Below, in pieces: positions 45,084 to 58,126 of a DNA stretch of 64,000 nt. Made by a program: the position numbers and the translations under genes. Position 1 is the first letter of the stretch; each line of letters opens with the position of its first letter. Under the pieces are notes generated by a model, which saw only the letters and a list, made by a program, of their open reading frames with translations, did not search any database and was not told the DNA's origin. Origin of the DNA: Comamonadaceae bacterium. GTDB lineage: Bacteria; Pseudomonadota; Gammaproteobacteria; Burkholderiales; Burkholderiaceae_C. The stretch is taken from assembly GCA_947456305.1 (NCBI GenBank), contig CANGPN010000002.1, positions 1 through 64,000 of the forward strand. Reading direction: 5' to 3'.

Positions 45084-46745
45084 TTATTTCATGACACCAA
45101 GTTGCTTGTTAATCATCCATTGCTGAGCGATTGACAAAATATTGTTCGACAACCAATACAAGACCAGGCCCGCCGGAAAGAAAAAGAACATCACACTGAA
45201 TGCCAGTGGCATGAACCACATCATCTTGGCCTGAATAGGATCCGGAGGGGTGGGGTTTAACCAGGTTTGAAACATGGATGTGGCTGTCATGAGCAATGGC
45301 AATATGAACCATGGATCAGGAGCCGCCAAATCATGTACCCAGCCGACCCACGGTGCGTTACGCATTTCAACCGATGACAGCAATACCCAGTAGAGTGCAA
45401 TAAAGAACGGAATTTGCACCGCTATGGGTAAGCAACCACCTAACGGGTTGACCTTTTCTTCCCGGTAAATCTTCATCATCTCCATTTGCATTTGTTGCGG
45501 ATTGTCTTTAAGACGCTCACGCATTTCCATGATTTTGGGATTAATGGCTTTCATCTTGCCCATGCTTTTATAAGCCTGTGAATTCAACCAATAAAAAGCG
45601 ATTTTTAAAATAACTACCAGAGCAACGATGGCCCAGCCCCAATTGCCTATGAAGCGGTACAGCTCATAAAGCAACCAATACAATGGTTTTGACAAAATGG
45701 TTAACCATCCGTAGTCTTTGACCAGTTCCAATCCGGGGTACAAAGACTCTAAGATTTTTTCTTCTTGCGGACCAACAAATAAGCGGGTGGTGTGCGTCAA
45801 TTGTGTATTGGACGCAATGGCAGCTAACGGTACCACCATGCCAACGGCATACAAGTTGTTGTCTATCTTGCGCGCAAATAAATTCCGTTGCTGCGTGTCA
45901 TCCATCAACCACGCTGATGCAAAGTAATGCTGAACCATGGCGACATAGCCTTGGTTGCTATCCTTTTCAAAGTCTGCTTTGTTTTTTTCTATGTCCGAAA
46001 ATTCGATTTTCTGGTATTTTTTTTGCGCGGTAAATACTGCTGGGCCGGTGAACGTGGAATAAAAAGATGATTCACCTTCTGGCTTGTTTCCATCACGTAC
46101 AAGTTGTACGTATAACTGAGGTGCAACTGGTGCAGACGACAAATTGACAATCTGGTGCGTGACTTCGATAGCATAACTGCCACGTGTCAAGGTATAGGTT
46201 TTAATTAGCTTGATATCGCCAACTGCCGGGGTTTCAAATTTCAGTTGAATTTGTTTATCGCTTTCATTCAACTTAGTTTGACCGCTAAATACCATAGGTG
46301 TTTTATGCGTGGGCCAGGCCGTCGCCACTGCGCTTCCAATCAATCCTGTCTGTGCTAAGTAAACGCGTTCTTTGCTGTTGTCCATCAACACGACATTGCT
46401 GCCGGGATGGTGAACATCTTCGTGTTGAATCAATTCTGCGCGAACCAGACTTCCGCCCTCGCTGCTGAATTGCAATTTCAATACGTCTGTACTGACATCT
46501 ATCAACTTGACTGCGGCGGTATTTGATGTATCTGTTTTTGTATTGGGTGTCGCCGGGGTCTCGACGGCCGCTTGCGCAGGCACTGCAGATGTGTTGGCCG
46601 GTGCGTTGCTGATGGCTACCGGCGCAGGAACTGCGGAAGGGAAAAACGTTGGCTTCTTACCCTGGTGAATTTGCCACTGGTCCCACAGCATCACCATGGA
46701 AAATCCAAAAACTACCCAAAGAATGGTGCGGCGTATATCGTTCAT
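45084..46745 (-). CDS. yidC: Membrane protein insertase YidC
   Basis: 553 residues. Inserts inner-membrane proteins, with or after SecYEG. First helix TILWVVFGFSMVMLWDQW, large periplasmic domain (about 60-340), then the conserved five-helix core: GWAIVALVVILKIAFYWLN, MKAINPKIMEMRERLKDNPQ, PLGGCLPIAVQIPFFIALYW, and LAFSVMFFFFPAGLVLYWLS. Overlaps yidD by ATGA. Confidence 0.97.
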   Translation of the reverse strand: MNDIRRTILWVVFGFSMVMLWDQWQIHQGKKPTFFPSAVPAPVAISNAPANTSAVPAQAAVETPATPNTKTDTSNTAAVKLIDVSTDVLKLQFSSEGGSLVRAELIQHEDVHHPGSNVVLMDNSKERVYLAQTGLIGSAVATAWPTHKTPMVFSGQTKLNESDKQIQLKFETPAVGDIKLIKTYTLTRGSYAIEVTHQIVNLSSAPVAPQLYVQLVRDGNKPEGESSFYSTFTGPAVFTAQKKYQKIEFSDIEKNKADFEKDSNQGYVAMVQHYFASAWLMDDTQQRNLFARKIDNNLYAVGMVVPLAAIASNTQLTHTTRLFVGPQEEKILESLYPGLELVKDYGWLTILSKPLYWLLYELYRFIGNWGWAIVALVVILKIAFYWLNSQAYKSMGKMKAINPKIMEMRERLKDNPQQMQMEMMKIYREEKVNPLGGCLPIAVQIPFFIALYWVLLSSVEMRNAPWVGWVHDLAAPDPWFILPLLMTATSMFQTWLNPTPPDPIQAKMMWFMPLAFSVMFFFFPAGLVLYWLSNNILSIAQQWMINKQLGVMK

Positions 46746-47029
46746 GGCAATGGGGATCCGGTGGAAGATGAAGGTGATGAGCCGACTTGCGGCTTGAAGG
46801 TTGCAATGTTTTGTTCAGCGGGAACGGGGTCATGACCGCCTTGGCACCAGGGATGACATCGCCCCAGTCTTTTCAACGTGAGGTAACTGCCTTTGGTGGC
46901 GCCATAAGCTGATAAAGCCTGTACTGCATAGGCAGAACAAGTGGGTGTAAAGCGACAAGAAGAACCCAACCACGGACTGAGAATAAGTCGGTAAATCTTC
47001 ACCAAGTTTATCAAGACTTGTTGCATCAT
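46742..47029 (-). CDS. yidD: Membrane protein insertion efficiency factor YidD
   Basis: 95 residues. Small membrane-associated protein with the family core IYRLILSPWLGSSCRFTPTC and KRLGRCHPWCQGGHDPVP. Overlaps rnpA (ATGA) and yidC (ATGA), the conserved rpmH-rnpA-yidD-yidC order. The Ser/Pro tail after residue 80 is variable in the family. Confidence 0.95.
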   Translation of the reverse strand: MMQQVLINLVKIYRLILSPWLGSSCRFTPTCSAYAVQALSAYGATKGSYLTLKRLGRCHPWCQGGHDPVPAEQNIATFKPQVGSSPSSSTGSPLP

Positions 47030-47376
47030 AGTATGTGACTAAGTTTGGCAAACAATTCTTTCAATTCGCTGCGTACAGCGCGCTTAAGCACCTGCGACGT
47101 TGCGCTGACAAATTGTGTGCGCTGAAATGTTTTTCTCAGTCGCACCACCATGTCTATTGCAGGTATATGCTCTTCTTGCGCCCGTACGAACCCGTATATT
47201 TGTCGTTTAATGGTGTTTCGCGTGACGGCTTGCTTGGCCCAGCGCTTGGGAACAACAGCACCTATGCGGTTTTGAGCCACGGGACGTCGAAAATGCAACG
47301 CAAAATGCGTAGTGCTTGTGAACAGGCCCGAAGACATCACCGCATCAAAGTCAGATCGCTGCGTGATTTTTAGCAC
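47026..47376 (-). CDS. rnpA: Ribonuclease P protein component
   Basis: 116 residues, GTG start at 47376 with AAGG upstream. Protein subunit of RNase P, which trims tRNA 5' ends. The RNR signature region is AKQAVTRNTIKRQIYGFVR; the N-terminal RSDFDAVMSSG and RIGAVVPKRWAKQAV are typical. Located between rpmH and yidD. Confidence 0.94.
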   Translation of the reverse strand: MLKITQRSDFDAVMSSGLFTSTTHFALHFRRPVAQNRIGAVVPKRWAKQAVTRNTIKRQIYGFVRAQEEHIPAIDMVVRLRKTFQRTQFVSATSQVLKRAVRSELKELFAKLSHIL

Positions 47377-47419
47377 GCCTTTTTTTCACCAAGACTTTCG
47401 CCCTGATGTGCCATCAAAC

Positions 47420-47554
47420 TCAGACTGCTAACCGTTTACGGCCTTTGGCCCGACGTGCATTGATGACGGCCCGCCCGCCCTTGGTTTTCATGCGAACCAA
47501 AAATCCATGGGTGCGCGCACGGCGAGTCTTAGAGGGTTGGTATGTACGTTTCAT
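47420..47554 (-). CDS. rpmH: 50S ribosomal protein L34
   Basis: 44 residues: [20 protein letters not shown] at the start and [11 protein letters not shown] at the end, the universal L34 pattern with exactly the usual length. First gene of the leftward rpmH-rnpA-yidD-yidC-mnmE run next to the origin. Confidence 0.98.
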   Translation of the reverse strand: MKRTYQPSKTRRARTHGFLVRMKTKGGRAVINARRAKGRKRLAV

Positions 47555-47764
47555 TTGAGATGTCTCTATTCAAAGCTAAACCATGCATTATCTCTGGTTT
47601 TGTGCTTATTTTTCACAAATCTTTTTGTTTATAGCGACTTAGGTCATATTTTGTCTGTGAATTGAAAAATATTGTGGTTTCTGTGGATAATTTTTTGATA
47701 AAGTACTGCCAATGCACTTTATTCTGCTTTCTATCCACAGCTCTATACGACGCGTGACTACGTC
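47555..47764. other. Probable oriC segment left of dnaA
   Basis: AT-rich 210-base gap between divergent rpmH and dnaA. Contains a perfect DnaA box TGTGGATAA (47682-47690) and CTATCCACA (47731-47739, one mismatch). The T-rich stretches at about 47600-47700 could be the unwinding region. It also holds the promoters of both flanking genes. Confidence 0.7.
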
Positions 47765-49168
47765 ATGAATTCTTCAATGCGTCCGTCAAATACCCATGAC
47801 GCAGGTCAAACCTTGTGGCAGTCTTGTTTAGAACTTTTAGCTCAAGAACTGCCTGAGCAACAGTTTAATACCTGGATCAAACCGCTAGAAGCGACTGTGT
47901 CTGATGATTTCTCCAAAGTAACTATTGTGGTGATCAATCGCTTTAAACTTGATTGGATTCGGGCTCAGTATGCCGGACGTATCAGTGCACTGTTAAACCA
48001 GCTCTATGGTCAGCCTGTGCATATTGACTTCAGTCTGGCGCCAAAAACAGCTCCCGTACGCGAACTTGTCTTGCGAGCGTCGCATGAAGTTGATGAATAT
48101 CACAGTGAAAATTCTGCTTTAAGTTCAGAAACTCCGCTTAACGTATTCAAAAACCGCTTGAATAGTAATTTGTGCTTCGATACTCTGGTGGAAGGCACCG
48201 CAAATCGCATGGCCAGGGCAGCTGCCATGCACATCGCCAACACTCCTGGACAACTTTATAACCCTTTGTTCATTTACGGCGGTGTCGGGCTCGGCAAAAC
48301 ACATTTGATGCACGCTGTCGGCAACCAGTTGCTGCAAAACAAGCCTGAAGCCAAGGTTTTATATATTCATGCTGAACAATTTGTTTCCGACGTGGTCAAA
48401 GCCTATCAACGTAAAACGTTTGATGAATTTAAGCATCATTACCACTCATTGGATTTGCTACTGATTGATGATGTTCAGTTTTTTGCTAATAAAGACCGCA
48501 CGCAAGAAGAATTTTTTAATGCTTTTGAGGCGCTTTTAGCCAAAAAATCCCACATTGTTATGACCAGTGATACCTATCCCAAAGGTTTGGCCGACATACA
48601 CGAGCGTTTGGTTTCTCGTTTTGATTCCGGATTAACCGTTGCGATAGAACCTCCTGAACTCGAAATGCGTGTGGCTATATTGATCAACAAGTCACGCGCT
48701 GAAGGTGCAGAGATGCCCGAAGAAGTGGCCTTCTTCGTTGCCAAAAACGTCCGCTCTAACGTACGCGAGCTCGAAGGAGCTTTGCGGAAAATATTAGCTT
48801 ATTCACGATTTAACCAAAAAGAAGTCTCTATTCAATTGGCGCGTGATGCATTGCGTGATTTGCTTTCGATACAGAACCGGCAAATATCTGTTGAAAACAT
48901 TCAAAAAACAGTCGCTGACTATTACAAAATCAAAGTCGCTGACATGTATTCCAAAAAAAGGCCGGCGTCTATTGCGAGACCACGTCAGATAGCTATGTAC
49001 TTGGCCAAAGAACTGACTCAAAAAAGCTTGCCAGAAATTGGGGAATTATTTGGCGGTCGGGATCACACCACTGTTTTGCACGCTGTTCGCAAAATTTCCG
49101 GTGAGCGACAAACGCTGAATGAACTCAACCAGCAATTACACGTTCTTGAACAAACACTCAAAGGTTAA
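47765..49168 (+). CDS. dnaA: Chromosomal replication initiator DnaA
   Basis: 467 residues. AAA+ protein that binds DnaA boxes and melts the origin. Domain [21 protein letters not shown]; variable domain II around residues 85-130; AAA+ domain with Walker [15 protein letters not shown] and Walker [15 protein letters not shown]; sensor region [20 protein letters not shown]-terminal DNA-binding domain with [20 protein letters not shown]. Start taken at 47765; a second ATG is 4 codons further. Confidence 0.98.
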   Translation: MNSSMRPSNTHDAGQTLWQSCLELLAQELPEQQFNTWIKPLEATVSDDFSKVTIVVINRFKLDWIRAQYAGRISALLNQLYGQPVHIDFSLAPKTAPVRELVLRASHEVDEYHSENSALSSETPLNVFKNRLNSNLCFDTLVEGTANRMARAAAMHIANTPGQLYNPLFIYGGVGLGKTHLMHAVGNQLLQNKPEAKVLYIHAEQFVSDVVKAYQRKTFDEFKHHYHSLDLLLIDDVQFFANKDRTQEEFFNAFEALLAKKSHIVMTSDTYPKGLADIHERLVSRFDSGLTVAIEPPELEMRVAILINKSRAEGAEMPEEVAFFVAKNVRSNVRELEGALRKILAYSRFNQKEVSIQLARDALRDLLSIQNRQISVENIQKTVADYYKIKVADMYSKKRPASIARPRQIAMYLAKELTQKSLPEIGELFGGRDHTTVLHAVRKISGERQTLNELNQQLHVLEQTLKG

Positions 49169-49410
49169 GAATGAATTCTTCTATGTTTAACCCTGTGGAT
49201 AGAATCAGCACAAGTACTTGCTTATCCACAGCGGATGCCATTTTGAAAAAGTTATTCATGTTGGACTTGCACTTCGTTGACCACTTGCAAACATGGTTTG
49301 CAGACAGCCAAGTGCTTGATTTGAATGTAGAAAAGAAGCTTGTCCACACAAACAGGCAAGCCTTATCTACTACTGCTATTAATTAATAAAGAATTTAAGA
49401 AGAGGATGAC
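49169..49410. other. Probable oriC segment between dnaA and dnaN
   Basis: 242 bases with three DnaA-box-like sites: TGTGGATAG (49194-49202), TTATCCACA (49222-49230, perfect) and TTGTCCACA (49340-49348), and an AT-rich end (ATTAATTAATAAAG) before dnaN. A 71-codon open frame starting at 49171 is judged not to be a gene. Boxes on both sides of dnaA suggest a two-part origin. Confidence 0.65.
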
Positions 49411-50517
49411 ATGATTGTCTTGAAAGCCACCCAAGAGCAAATTATCAGTTCTTTGCAGTCTGTTGCAGGTATTGTTGAACGCAGACATACATTGCCTATT
49501 CTTGCCAATGTGATGTTGCGTAAGACAGGCAACGATGTGCAATTAACGACCAGTGATTTGGAAATTCAAATCCGCACCACTTCTGCATTAGGTGGTGATA
49601 GCGGTAATTTCACTACCACGGTAGGTGCGCGCAAGTTAATGGACATTCTGAAATCCTTGCCTTCAGATCAAACCGTGAGCTTAGAGTCCAACCAAAACAA
49701 ATTACTTTTAAAAAGCGGTAAAAGCCGATTCAGTTTGCAAACTTTGCCTGCTGAAGATTTTCCATTGGTACAAGAATCAGCTAATTTCGGACCAGCTTTC
49801 AGTGTTCCTCAAAAAACGCTCAAAGCTTTGCTTCAGCAAGTGTCTTTTTCGATGGCAGTTCATGACATCCGCTACTACCTGAATGGCATTTTGTTCGTGG
49901 CTGAAGGCAAGCAACTCAGTTTGGTTGCAACAGATGGCCACAGGCTTGCTTACACCTCAGCAACACTTGAATCCGAAGTACCTAAACAAGAAGTTATATT
50001 GCCCAGAAAAACGGTGCTCGAATTGTTGCGTTTATTGAGCGACAAAGAAGGTGAAATTCACATGCAGTTTGCGAGCAACCAGGCTAGGTTCTCGTTCGAT
50101 GGCAAAGAATTCGTCACAAAATTGGTTGAAGGTAAATTTCCCGATTACAACCGTGTCATTCCCAAAAGTCACAAAAACAGTATTACCCTTGGTAAATCTG
50201 CATTGCTTGTTTGTTTACAACGTATAGCTATTCTGACTACTGACAAATTTAAAGGCGTACGTATCAACTTAGAACCTGGTGTATTGCGTGTGGCTTCTAG
50301 TAATGCAGAACAGGAAGAGGCGGTTGATGAAATTGAGGTCGACTATTCAGGTGATGCAATCGAGATTGGTTTCAATGTTACTTATCTGATTGAAGTGTTG
50401 GTCAATATGAATGAAGAAATGGTTCGCATGGATTTGGCTGATTCCAATAGTTCTGTGTTGGTCACCATTCCAGATAACGCTTTTTTCAAATATGTTGTGA
50501 TGCCAATGCGTATTTGA
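49411..50517 (+). CDS. dnaN: DNA polymerase III sliding clamp (beta subunit)
   Basis: 368 residues. Ring-shaped dimer that tethers polymerase III to DNA. MIVLKATQEQIISSLQSVAG with RRHTLPILANVMLRK is the usual start; VPQKTLKALLQQVSFSMAVH and the C-terminal NAFFKYVVMPMRI are also diagnostic. Ribosome site AGAAGAGG is 7 bases before the ATG. Confidence 0.98.
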   Translation: MIVLKATQEQIISSLQSVAGIVERRHTLPILANVMLRKTGNDVQLTTSDLEIQIRTTSALGGDSGNFTTTVGARKLMDILKSLPSDQTVSLESNQNKLLLKSGKSRFSLQTLPAEDFPLVQESANFGPAFSVPQKTLKALLQQVSFSMAVHDIRYYLNGILFVAEGKQLSLVATDGHRLAYTSATLESEVPKQEVILPRKTVLELLRLLSDKEGEIHMQFASNQARFSFDGKEFVTKLVEGKFPDYNRVIPKSHKNSITLGKSALLVCLQRIAILTTDKFKGVRINLEPGVLRVASSNAEQEEAVDEIEVDYSGDAIEIGFNVTYLIEVLVNMNEEMVRMDLADSNSSVLVTIPDNAFFKYVVMPMRI

Positions 50518-50566
50518 ATCTTTCACTGATTTTTAATGTTCGCGCTTAATGCGCATAATGAATTGA

Positions 50567-53853
<3,287 letters not shown>

Positions 53854-53967
53854 TTCTATACCCTTACTTTTGTCATTGTTCGTTTTGTTTTCCCCCATCA
53901 ATTTTCCCATCGCATAAGCGGTATAAATTTACGCGCTCTAAAATATGGATTTACTAAGGCTCCAAGC

Positions 53968-55923
53968 ATGCTTTTCCCGCAGCATTTTGATGTGATTGTG
54001 ATCGGCGGCGGTCATGCCGGGACGGAGGCTGCGTTGGCCAGTTCGCGTATGGGTTGTCGCACCTTATTGCTGACCCACAATATCGAGACGCTGGGCCAAA
54101 TGAGTTGCAACCCGTCTATCGGCGGTATTGGCAAAGGCCATCTGGTCAAAGAGGTCGATGCTCTCGGTGGCGCCATGGCCTTGGCCACTGACGAGGCAGG
54201 TATACAGTTTCGAATTCTCAACCGCTCCAAAGGTCCGGCTGTACGTGCTACTCGCGCACAGGCTGACCGCGTACTTTACAAAGCTGCTATTCGCAGACGT
54301 TTAGAAAACCAGGAAAACCTCTGGTTGTTTCAGCAATCTGTCGATGACTTGATGTTGCAAGGGTCAAGAGTTGTTGGCGCAATTACGCAAGTTGGTATTC
54401 GCTTTTCTGCGCGTGCGGTGGTTTTAACCGCGGGTACATTCTTGGACGGAAAAATTCACATCGGTTTAGAAAACCATGCTGCCGGACGCGCCGGCGATCC
54501 ACCCGCGTTGCGCTTATCGCAGCGCTTGAAGGAACTCAAATTGCCGCAAGGCAGATTAAAAACTGGTACTCCTCCGCGGATCGATGGACGCAGTATTGAC
54601 TTCAGCCGCTGTATGGAACAAGCGGGTGATGGTATGCCCGGCGGCGAATCCAGCCAACTTCCCGTGTTCAGTTTCATGGGCAGTTTAGGCATGCACCCTG
54701 TGCAAGTACCTTGCTGGATAACCCATACCAATGAGAAAACGCATGACATTATCCGTGGTGCGTTTGACCGTAGCCCTATGTTTACCGGCAAAATTGAAGG
54801 GGTCGGGCCCAGGTATTGCCCAAGTGTTGAGGATAAGGTCAACCGTTTTGCTAACAAGCAAAGCCATCAGATTTTCCTTGAACCCGAGGGCTTGACCACC
54901 CATGAGTATTATCCGAATGGCATCTCTACCAGTTTGCCTTTTGATACGCAGTACGCCATGGTCCGGTCCATGGAAGGGCTGGAAAACGCCCATATTCTTC
55001 GCCCGGGCTATGCCATTGAATATGATTACTTTGACCCCAGAGAGTTGCGCCCTAATTTTGAAACCAAATCTATAGACGGTTTATTTTTTGCGGGTCAAAT
55101 CAACGGTACTACGGGATATGAGGAAGCGGCGGCTCAGGGTTTGTATGCTGGTGTGAATGCTGCACTTCAGTGCCAGGACAAGGCTTCTTGGATACCCGGG
55201 CGGGAACAAGCTTACATAGGCGTCTTGGTTGACGACTTGATTAACCAGGGAGTTGTTGAACCTTATCGGATGTTCACCAGCCGCGCGGAGTTCCGTTTGC
55301 AATTAAGAGAGGATAACGCTGATAACAGGCTGACCGAAAAGGGGCGCGAATTGGGTTTGGTAGACGATGCCCGCTGGGCTTCATTTTGCAAAAAGCAAGA
55401 CGCTGTTTCACGTGAAACACAGCGCTTGGCGTCGACTTGGGTCAATCCAGCCAACCTGTCCGCCCATGAAGCCGAGCGGGTTTTGGGCAAGGCCATCAGT
55501 CACGAACACAGTCTGGCAGATTTGCTCAGGCGACCGGACGTCAGTTATTCCGGCCTGATGAGCCTGGATGGCGGGTGTTTTGCTAGTCCGGATATCAACG
55601 CGCTCGATCCGGTTTCACGTGAAACAGTGATAGAGCAGCTTGATATTTCAGCTAAATATTCGGGATATATACAACGGCAGCGAGAAGAGGTTGAGCGCGC
55701 TGCGCATTATGAACATTTAAGCTTGCCGGCCGAATTGGATTACATGACCATATCCGCGCTTAGCGTGGAGGTCCGCCAAAAACTTAATAAACATCGGCCG
55801 CATACTTTGGGGCAGGCTTCCCGGATTTCCGGCGTCACGCCTGCGGCTATCTCTTTATTGCTGGTTCACCTTCGGCGCGCACGTTTTGGCGAAGCCGTAC
55901 AGAAAACTGGGGCGCTGGGTTAA
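53968..55923 (+). CDS. mnmG: tRNA uridine-5-carboxymethylaminomethyl modification enzyme MnmG
   Basis: 651 residues. FAD enzyme that works with MnmE on tRNA U34. FAD-binding [50 protein letters not shown], and the C-terminal [16 protein letters not shown]. Two parS sequences lie inside the coding region (55404-55419 and 55611-55626), both read as VSRET in the protein. The stop overlaps the rsmG start by one base. Confidence 0.97.
   Translation: MLFPQHFDVIVIGGGHAGTEAALASSRMGCRTLLLTHNIETLGQMSCNPSIGGIGKGHLVKEVDALGGAMALATDEAGIQFRILNRSKGPAVRATRAQADRVLYKAAIRRRLENQENLWLFQQSVDDLMLQGSRVVGAITQVGIRFSARAVVLTAGTFLDGKIHIGLENHAAGRAGDPPALRLSQRLKELKLPQGRLKTGTPPRIDGRSIDFSRCMEQAGDGMPGGESSQLPVFSFMGSLGMHPVQVPCWITHTNEKTHDIIRGAFDRSPMFTGKIEGVGPRYCPSVEDKVNRFANKQSHQIFLEPEGLTTHEYYPNGISTSLPFDTQYAMVRSMEGLENAHILRPGYAIEYDYFDPRELRPNFETKSIDGLFFAGQINGTTGYEEAAAQGLYAGVNAALQCQDKASWIPGREQAYIGVLVDDLINQGVVEPYRMFTSRAEFRLQLREDNADNRLTEKGRELGLVDDARWASFCKKQDAVSRETQRLASTWVNPANLSAHEAERVLGKAISHEHSLADLLRRPDVSYSGLMSLDGGCFASPDINALDPVSRETVIEQLDISAKYSGYIQRQREEVERAAHYEHLSLPAELDYMTISALSVEVRQKLNKHRPHTLGQASRISGVTPAAISLLLVHLRRARFGEAVQKTGALG
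55404..55419. promoter_or_regulatory. parS site 1, inside mnmG
   Basis: TGTTTCACGTGAAACA, the perfect 16-base palindromic ParB-binding consensus. Confidence 0.95.
55611..55626. promoter_or_regulatory. parS site 2, inside mnmG
   Basis: GGTTTCACGTGAAACA, one base from the perfect parS consensus, 207 bases after site 1. Confidence 0.9.
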
Positions 55924-56573
55924 TGCCGGATTTGGTGAAGACATTGGCTGCGGGCTTGAATGATTTGTCCTTGTTGCAAAGCCCGGCGCAGCAGCAGGCT
56001 TTGTTGGATTACATCCGATTGCTCGGCAAATGGAACCGGGTATATAACCTGACCGCCGTCCGCGAACCTGAGCAAATGTTGACTCAGCATGTGTTGGATT
56101 GCTTGGCTGCGCTGCCCTTTGTAAAAAAGCACTGCCCTCAACAAGAGTTGGTTCTGTTAGATGTGGGTGCTGGAGGTGGCTTGCCTTCCGTGGTTTTTGC
56201 CATAGCCTGTCCGGATTGGAAGGTCACGGCTGTTGACACGGTAGCCAAAAAAGCCGCTTTTATCCGCACCACGGCACATGCTTTGAGCTTGGCCAATTTG
56301 CAGGCGGTGCATTCCCGGGTGGAGTCTATGTCCGGTGAGTTTGATCTGGTCACTTGCCGTGCCTATGCTTCTTTGCGGGATTTCTGTGAGTCCTCGCACC
56401 ACTTGTTAAAACCTGGCGGCATGTGGATGGCCATGAAGGCCAAGCTGACTAATGAGGAAGCAGCGGATTTACCACCCGGCGTGCTTATAGAAAAAATACA
56501 TCCATTACAGGTCCCCGGCCTGCAAGCAGATCGTTGTCTGGTCTGGATGCGTGATTTGCGGTCGCCCGGCTGA
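55923..56573 (+). CDS. rsmG: 16S rRNA m7G527 methyltransferase RsmG
   Basis: 216 residues from ATG 55923 (TAATG overlap with mnmG). Methylates N7 of G527 in 16S rRNA. YIRLLGKWNRVYNLTAVRE, HVLDCLAALPFV, AdoMet loop LLDVGAGGGLPSVVFAI and VTCRAYASLRDF are family blocks. Confidence 0.96.
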   Translation: MPDLVKTLAAGLNDLSLLQSPAQQQALLDYIRLLGKWNRVYNLTAVREPEQMLTQHVLDCLAALPFVKKHCPQQELVLLDVGAGGGLPSVVFAIACPDWKVTAVDTVAKKAAFIRTTAHALSLANLQAVHSRVESMSGEFDLVTCRAYASLRDFCESSHHLLKPGGMWMAMKAKLTNEEAADLPPGVLIEKIHPLQVPGLQADRCLVWMRDLRSPG

Positions 56574-56592
56574 AGTGCACATATCACCTTTC

Positions 56593-56608
56593 TGTTTCAC
56601 GTGAAACA
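56593..56608. promoter_or_regulatory. parS site 3, between rsmG and LysE gene
   Basis: TGTTTCACGTGAAACA, perfect ParB-binding consensus, 20 bases after the rsmG stop. Confidence 0.95.
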
Positions 56609-56680
56609 GTGCTGTGTTTGAACGGGCGGGCAGTTACACTCTCCATCCCTTCACCTTACGCACTGTTTCAAGGCTTATCT

Positions 56681-57295
56681 ATGGTTGGTATTTCCGACTA
56701 TCCGGCATTTGTCGGTGCAGTCATTGTGTTTCTCGCTATTCCTGGGCCCGGTAATCTGGCACTGCTGACAGCGACCGCCCTAGGCGGACGTCAAGGTGGA
56801 GCGAGCGCGACGGCCGGCGTGATTGTGGGTGACCAGGTTTTGATGTGGGCTGCCGTCGTGGGTTTGGCCGCGGTCTTGGCCGCTTCACCTGTTTGGTTTG
56901 CGGTCATTCAATGGCTAGGTGCTTTGTATTTGGCTTTTCTGGGCATACAAATGTGGAGAAAAGCGCCAGGGGATTCGCCTGTGTTGGATATGTCCTCCGG
57001 TCATTTTTTCCGCCAGACCTTGTTCATTACCTTGCTCAATCCCAAGGCGATTGTCTTTTACATGGCCTTTCTCCCTTTATTCATCGATGTCAAACAACAA
57101 CCTGGTTTGCTCACTTTTGTAGTTATGGCTGCTACAGTCGCGGGATTGACGCTGGTTTATGGCATGGGACTGACTCTTTTGTCTTACCACCTGGCCGGGC
57201 GTATGCGCAAACACCCCCTGGTCGCACAGTTCCTGCAAAAAGCGGCTGCTGTGGTGTTGTTCGGTTTTGGTTTGCGTTTGGTTTTACAGAAATAA
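56681..57295 (+). CDS. LysE-family amino acid exporter
   Basis: 204 residues from ATG 56681, with AAGG upstream. Five to six membrane helices; the RhtB/LysE signature is FLAIPGPGNLALLTATALGG with GVIVGDQVLMWAAVVGLAAV, then TLFITLLNPKAIVFYMAFLP. It likely exports an amino acid or derivative; the substrate cannot be read. Placed between rsmG and parA, 5 bases before parA, so probably cotranscribed with the partition genes. Confidence 0.88.
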   Translation: MVGISDYPAFVGAVIVFLAIPGPGNLALLTATALGGRQGGASATAGVIVGDQVLMWAAVVGLAAVLAASPVWFAVIQWLGALYLAFLGIQMWRKAPGDSPVLDMSSGHFFRQTLFITLLNPKAIVFYMAFLPLFIDVKQQPGLLTFVVMAATVAGLTLVYGMGLTLLSYHLAGRMRKHPLVAQFLQKAAAVVLFGFGLRLVLQK

Positions 57296-57300
57296 TCACC

Positions 57301-58098
57301 ATGGCACATGTTTTTTGTATAGCCAATCAAAAGGGCGGCGTCGGCAAGACCACCACCACAATCAACCTGGCTGCTGCACTGGCGGCCATTGGCCAACGTG
57401 TACTAATGATTGACTTGGACCCTCAGGGCAATGCCACTATGGGCTCTGGCGTAGACAAGCGCCAATTGAATTATTCGGTGTATGACGTCTTGCTGGGTGA
57501 AACTTCGCTGGCGCAGGCGCGGACACGAAGTCGCTGGGGCGAGGCCGCGCCTCGCCAGGATATGCCAACCTATGACGTGCTGGGTGCCAACCGTGACCTT
57601 GCCGGTGCCGAGGTTGAGTTGGTCAACCTGGATCAGCGCGAAAAGCGCTTGAAAAACGCCATTGCCGAATGCATTCACGAATACGACATCGTGCTGATCG
57701 ATTGCCCCCCGTCTTTGTCGTTGCTCACACTCAATGGATTGTGCGCGGCACATGGCGTCATCGTTCCCATGCAATGCGAATACTTTGCACTTGAAGGACT
57801 GACTGATTTGGTCAATACCATCAAACAAGTGCATGCAAATTTGAACAAAGACCTGAAAATCATCGGTTTGCTGCGAGTCATGTTTGACCCGCGCATCACA
57901 CTGCAACAGCAAGTCAGCGACCAACTCAAATCACATTTCGGTGACAAGGTGTTCAATACCTTGATACCGCGAAATGTGCGCCTGGCGGAGGCACCCAGCT
58001 ATGGTTTGCCTGGCGTGGTGTTTGATCCTGCCGCCAAAGGCAGTTTGGCGTTTATAGAGTTCGCCAAAGAATTGGTGCAGCGATTTCAAAACGATTGA
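57301..58098 (+). CDS. parA: Chromosome partitioning ATPase ParA
   Basis: 265 residues from ATG 57301. Deviant Walker A IANQKGGVGKTTTTINLAAA, IDLDPQGNATMG, IVLIDCPPSLSLLTLNGL, and C-terminal NVRLAEAPSYGLPGVVFDP. Works with ParB bound at the three parS sites just upstream to move the origin region to the cell pole. Open frame continues upstream, but the N-terminus MAHVFCIANQKGG is standard. Confidence 0.96.
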   Translation: MAHVFCIANQKGGVGKTTTTINLAAALAAIGQRVLMIDLDPQGNATMGSGVDKRQLNYSVYDVLLGETSLAQARTRSRWGEAAPRQDMPTYDVLGANRDLAGAEVELVNLDQREKRLKNAIAECIHEYDIVLIDCPPSLSLLTLNGLCAAHGVIVPMQCEYFALEGLTDLVNTIKQVHANLNKDLKIIGLLRVMFDPRITLQQQVSDQLKSHFGDKVFNTLIPRNVRLAEAPSYGLPGVVFDPAAKGSLAFIEFAKELVQRFQND

Positions 58099-58126
58099 TT
58101 AACGGCGACAGCAAAGAGACATATTC

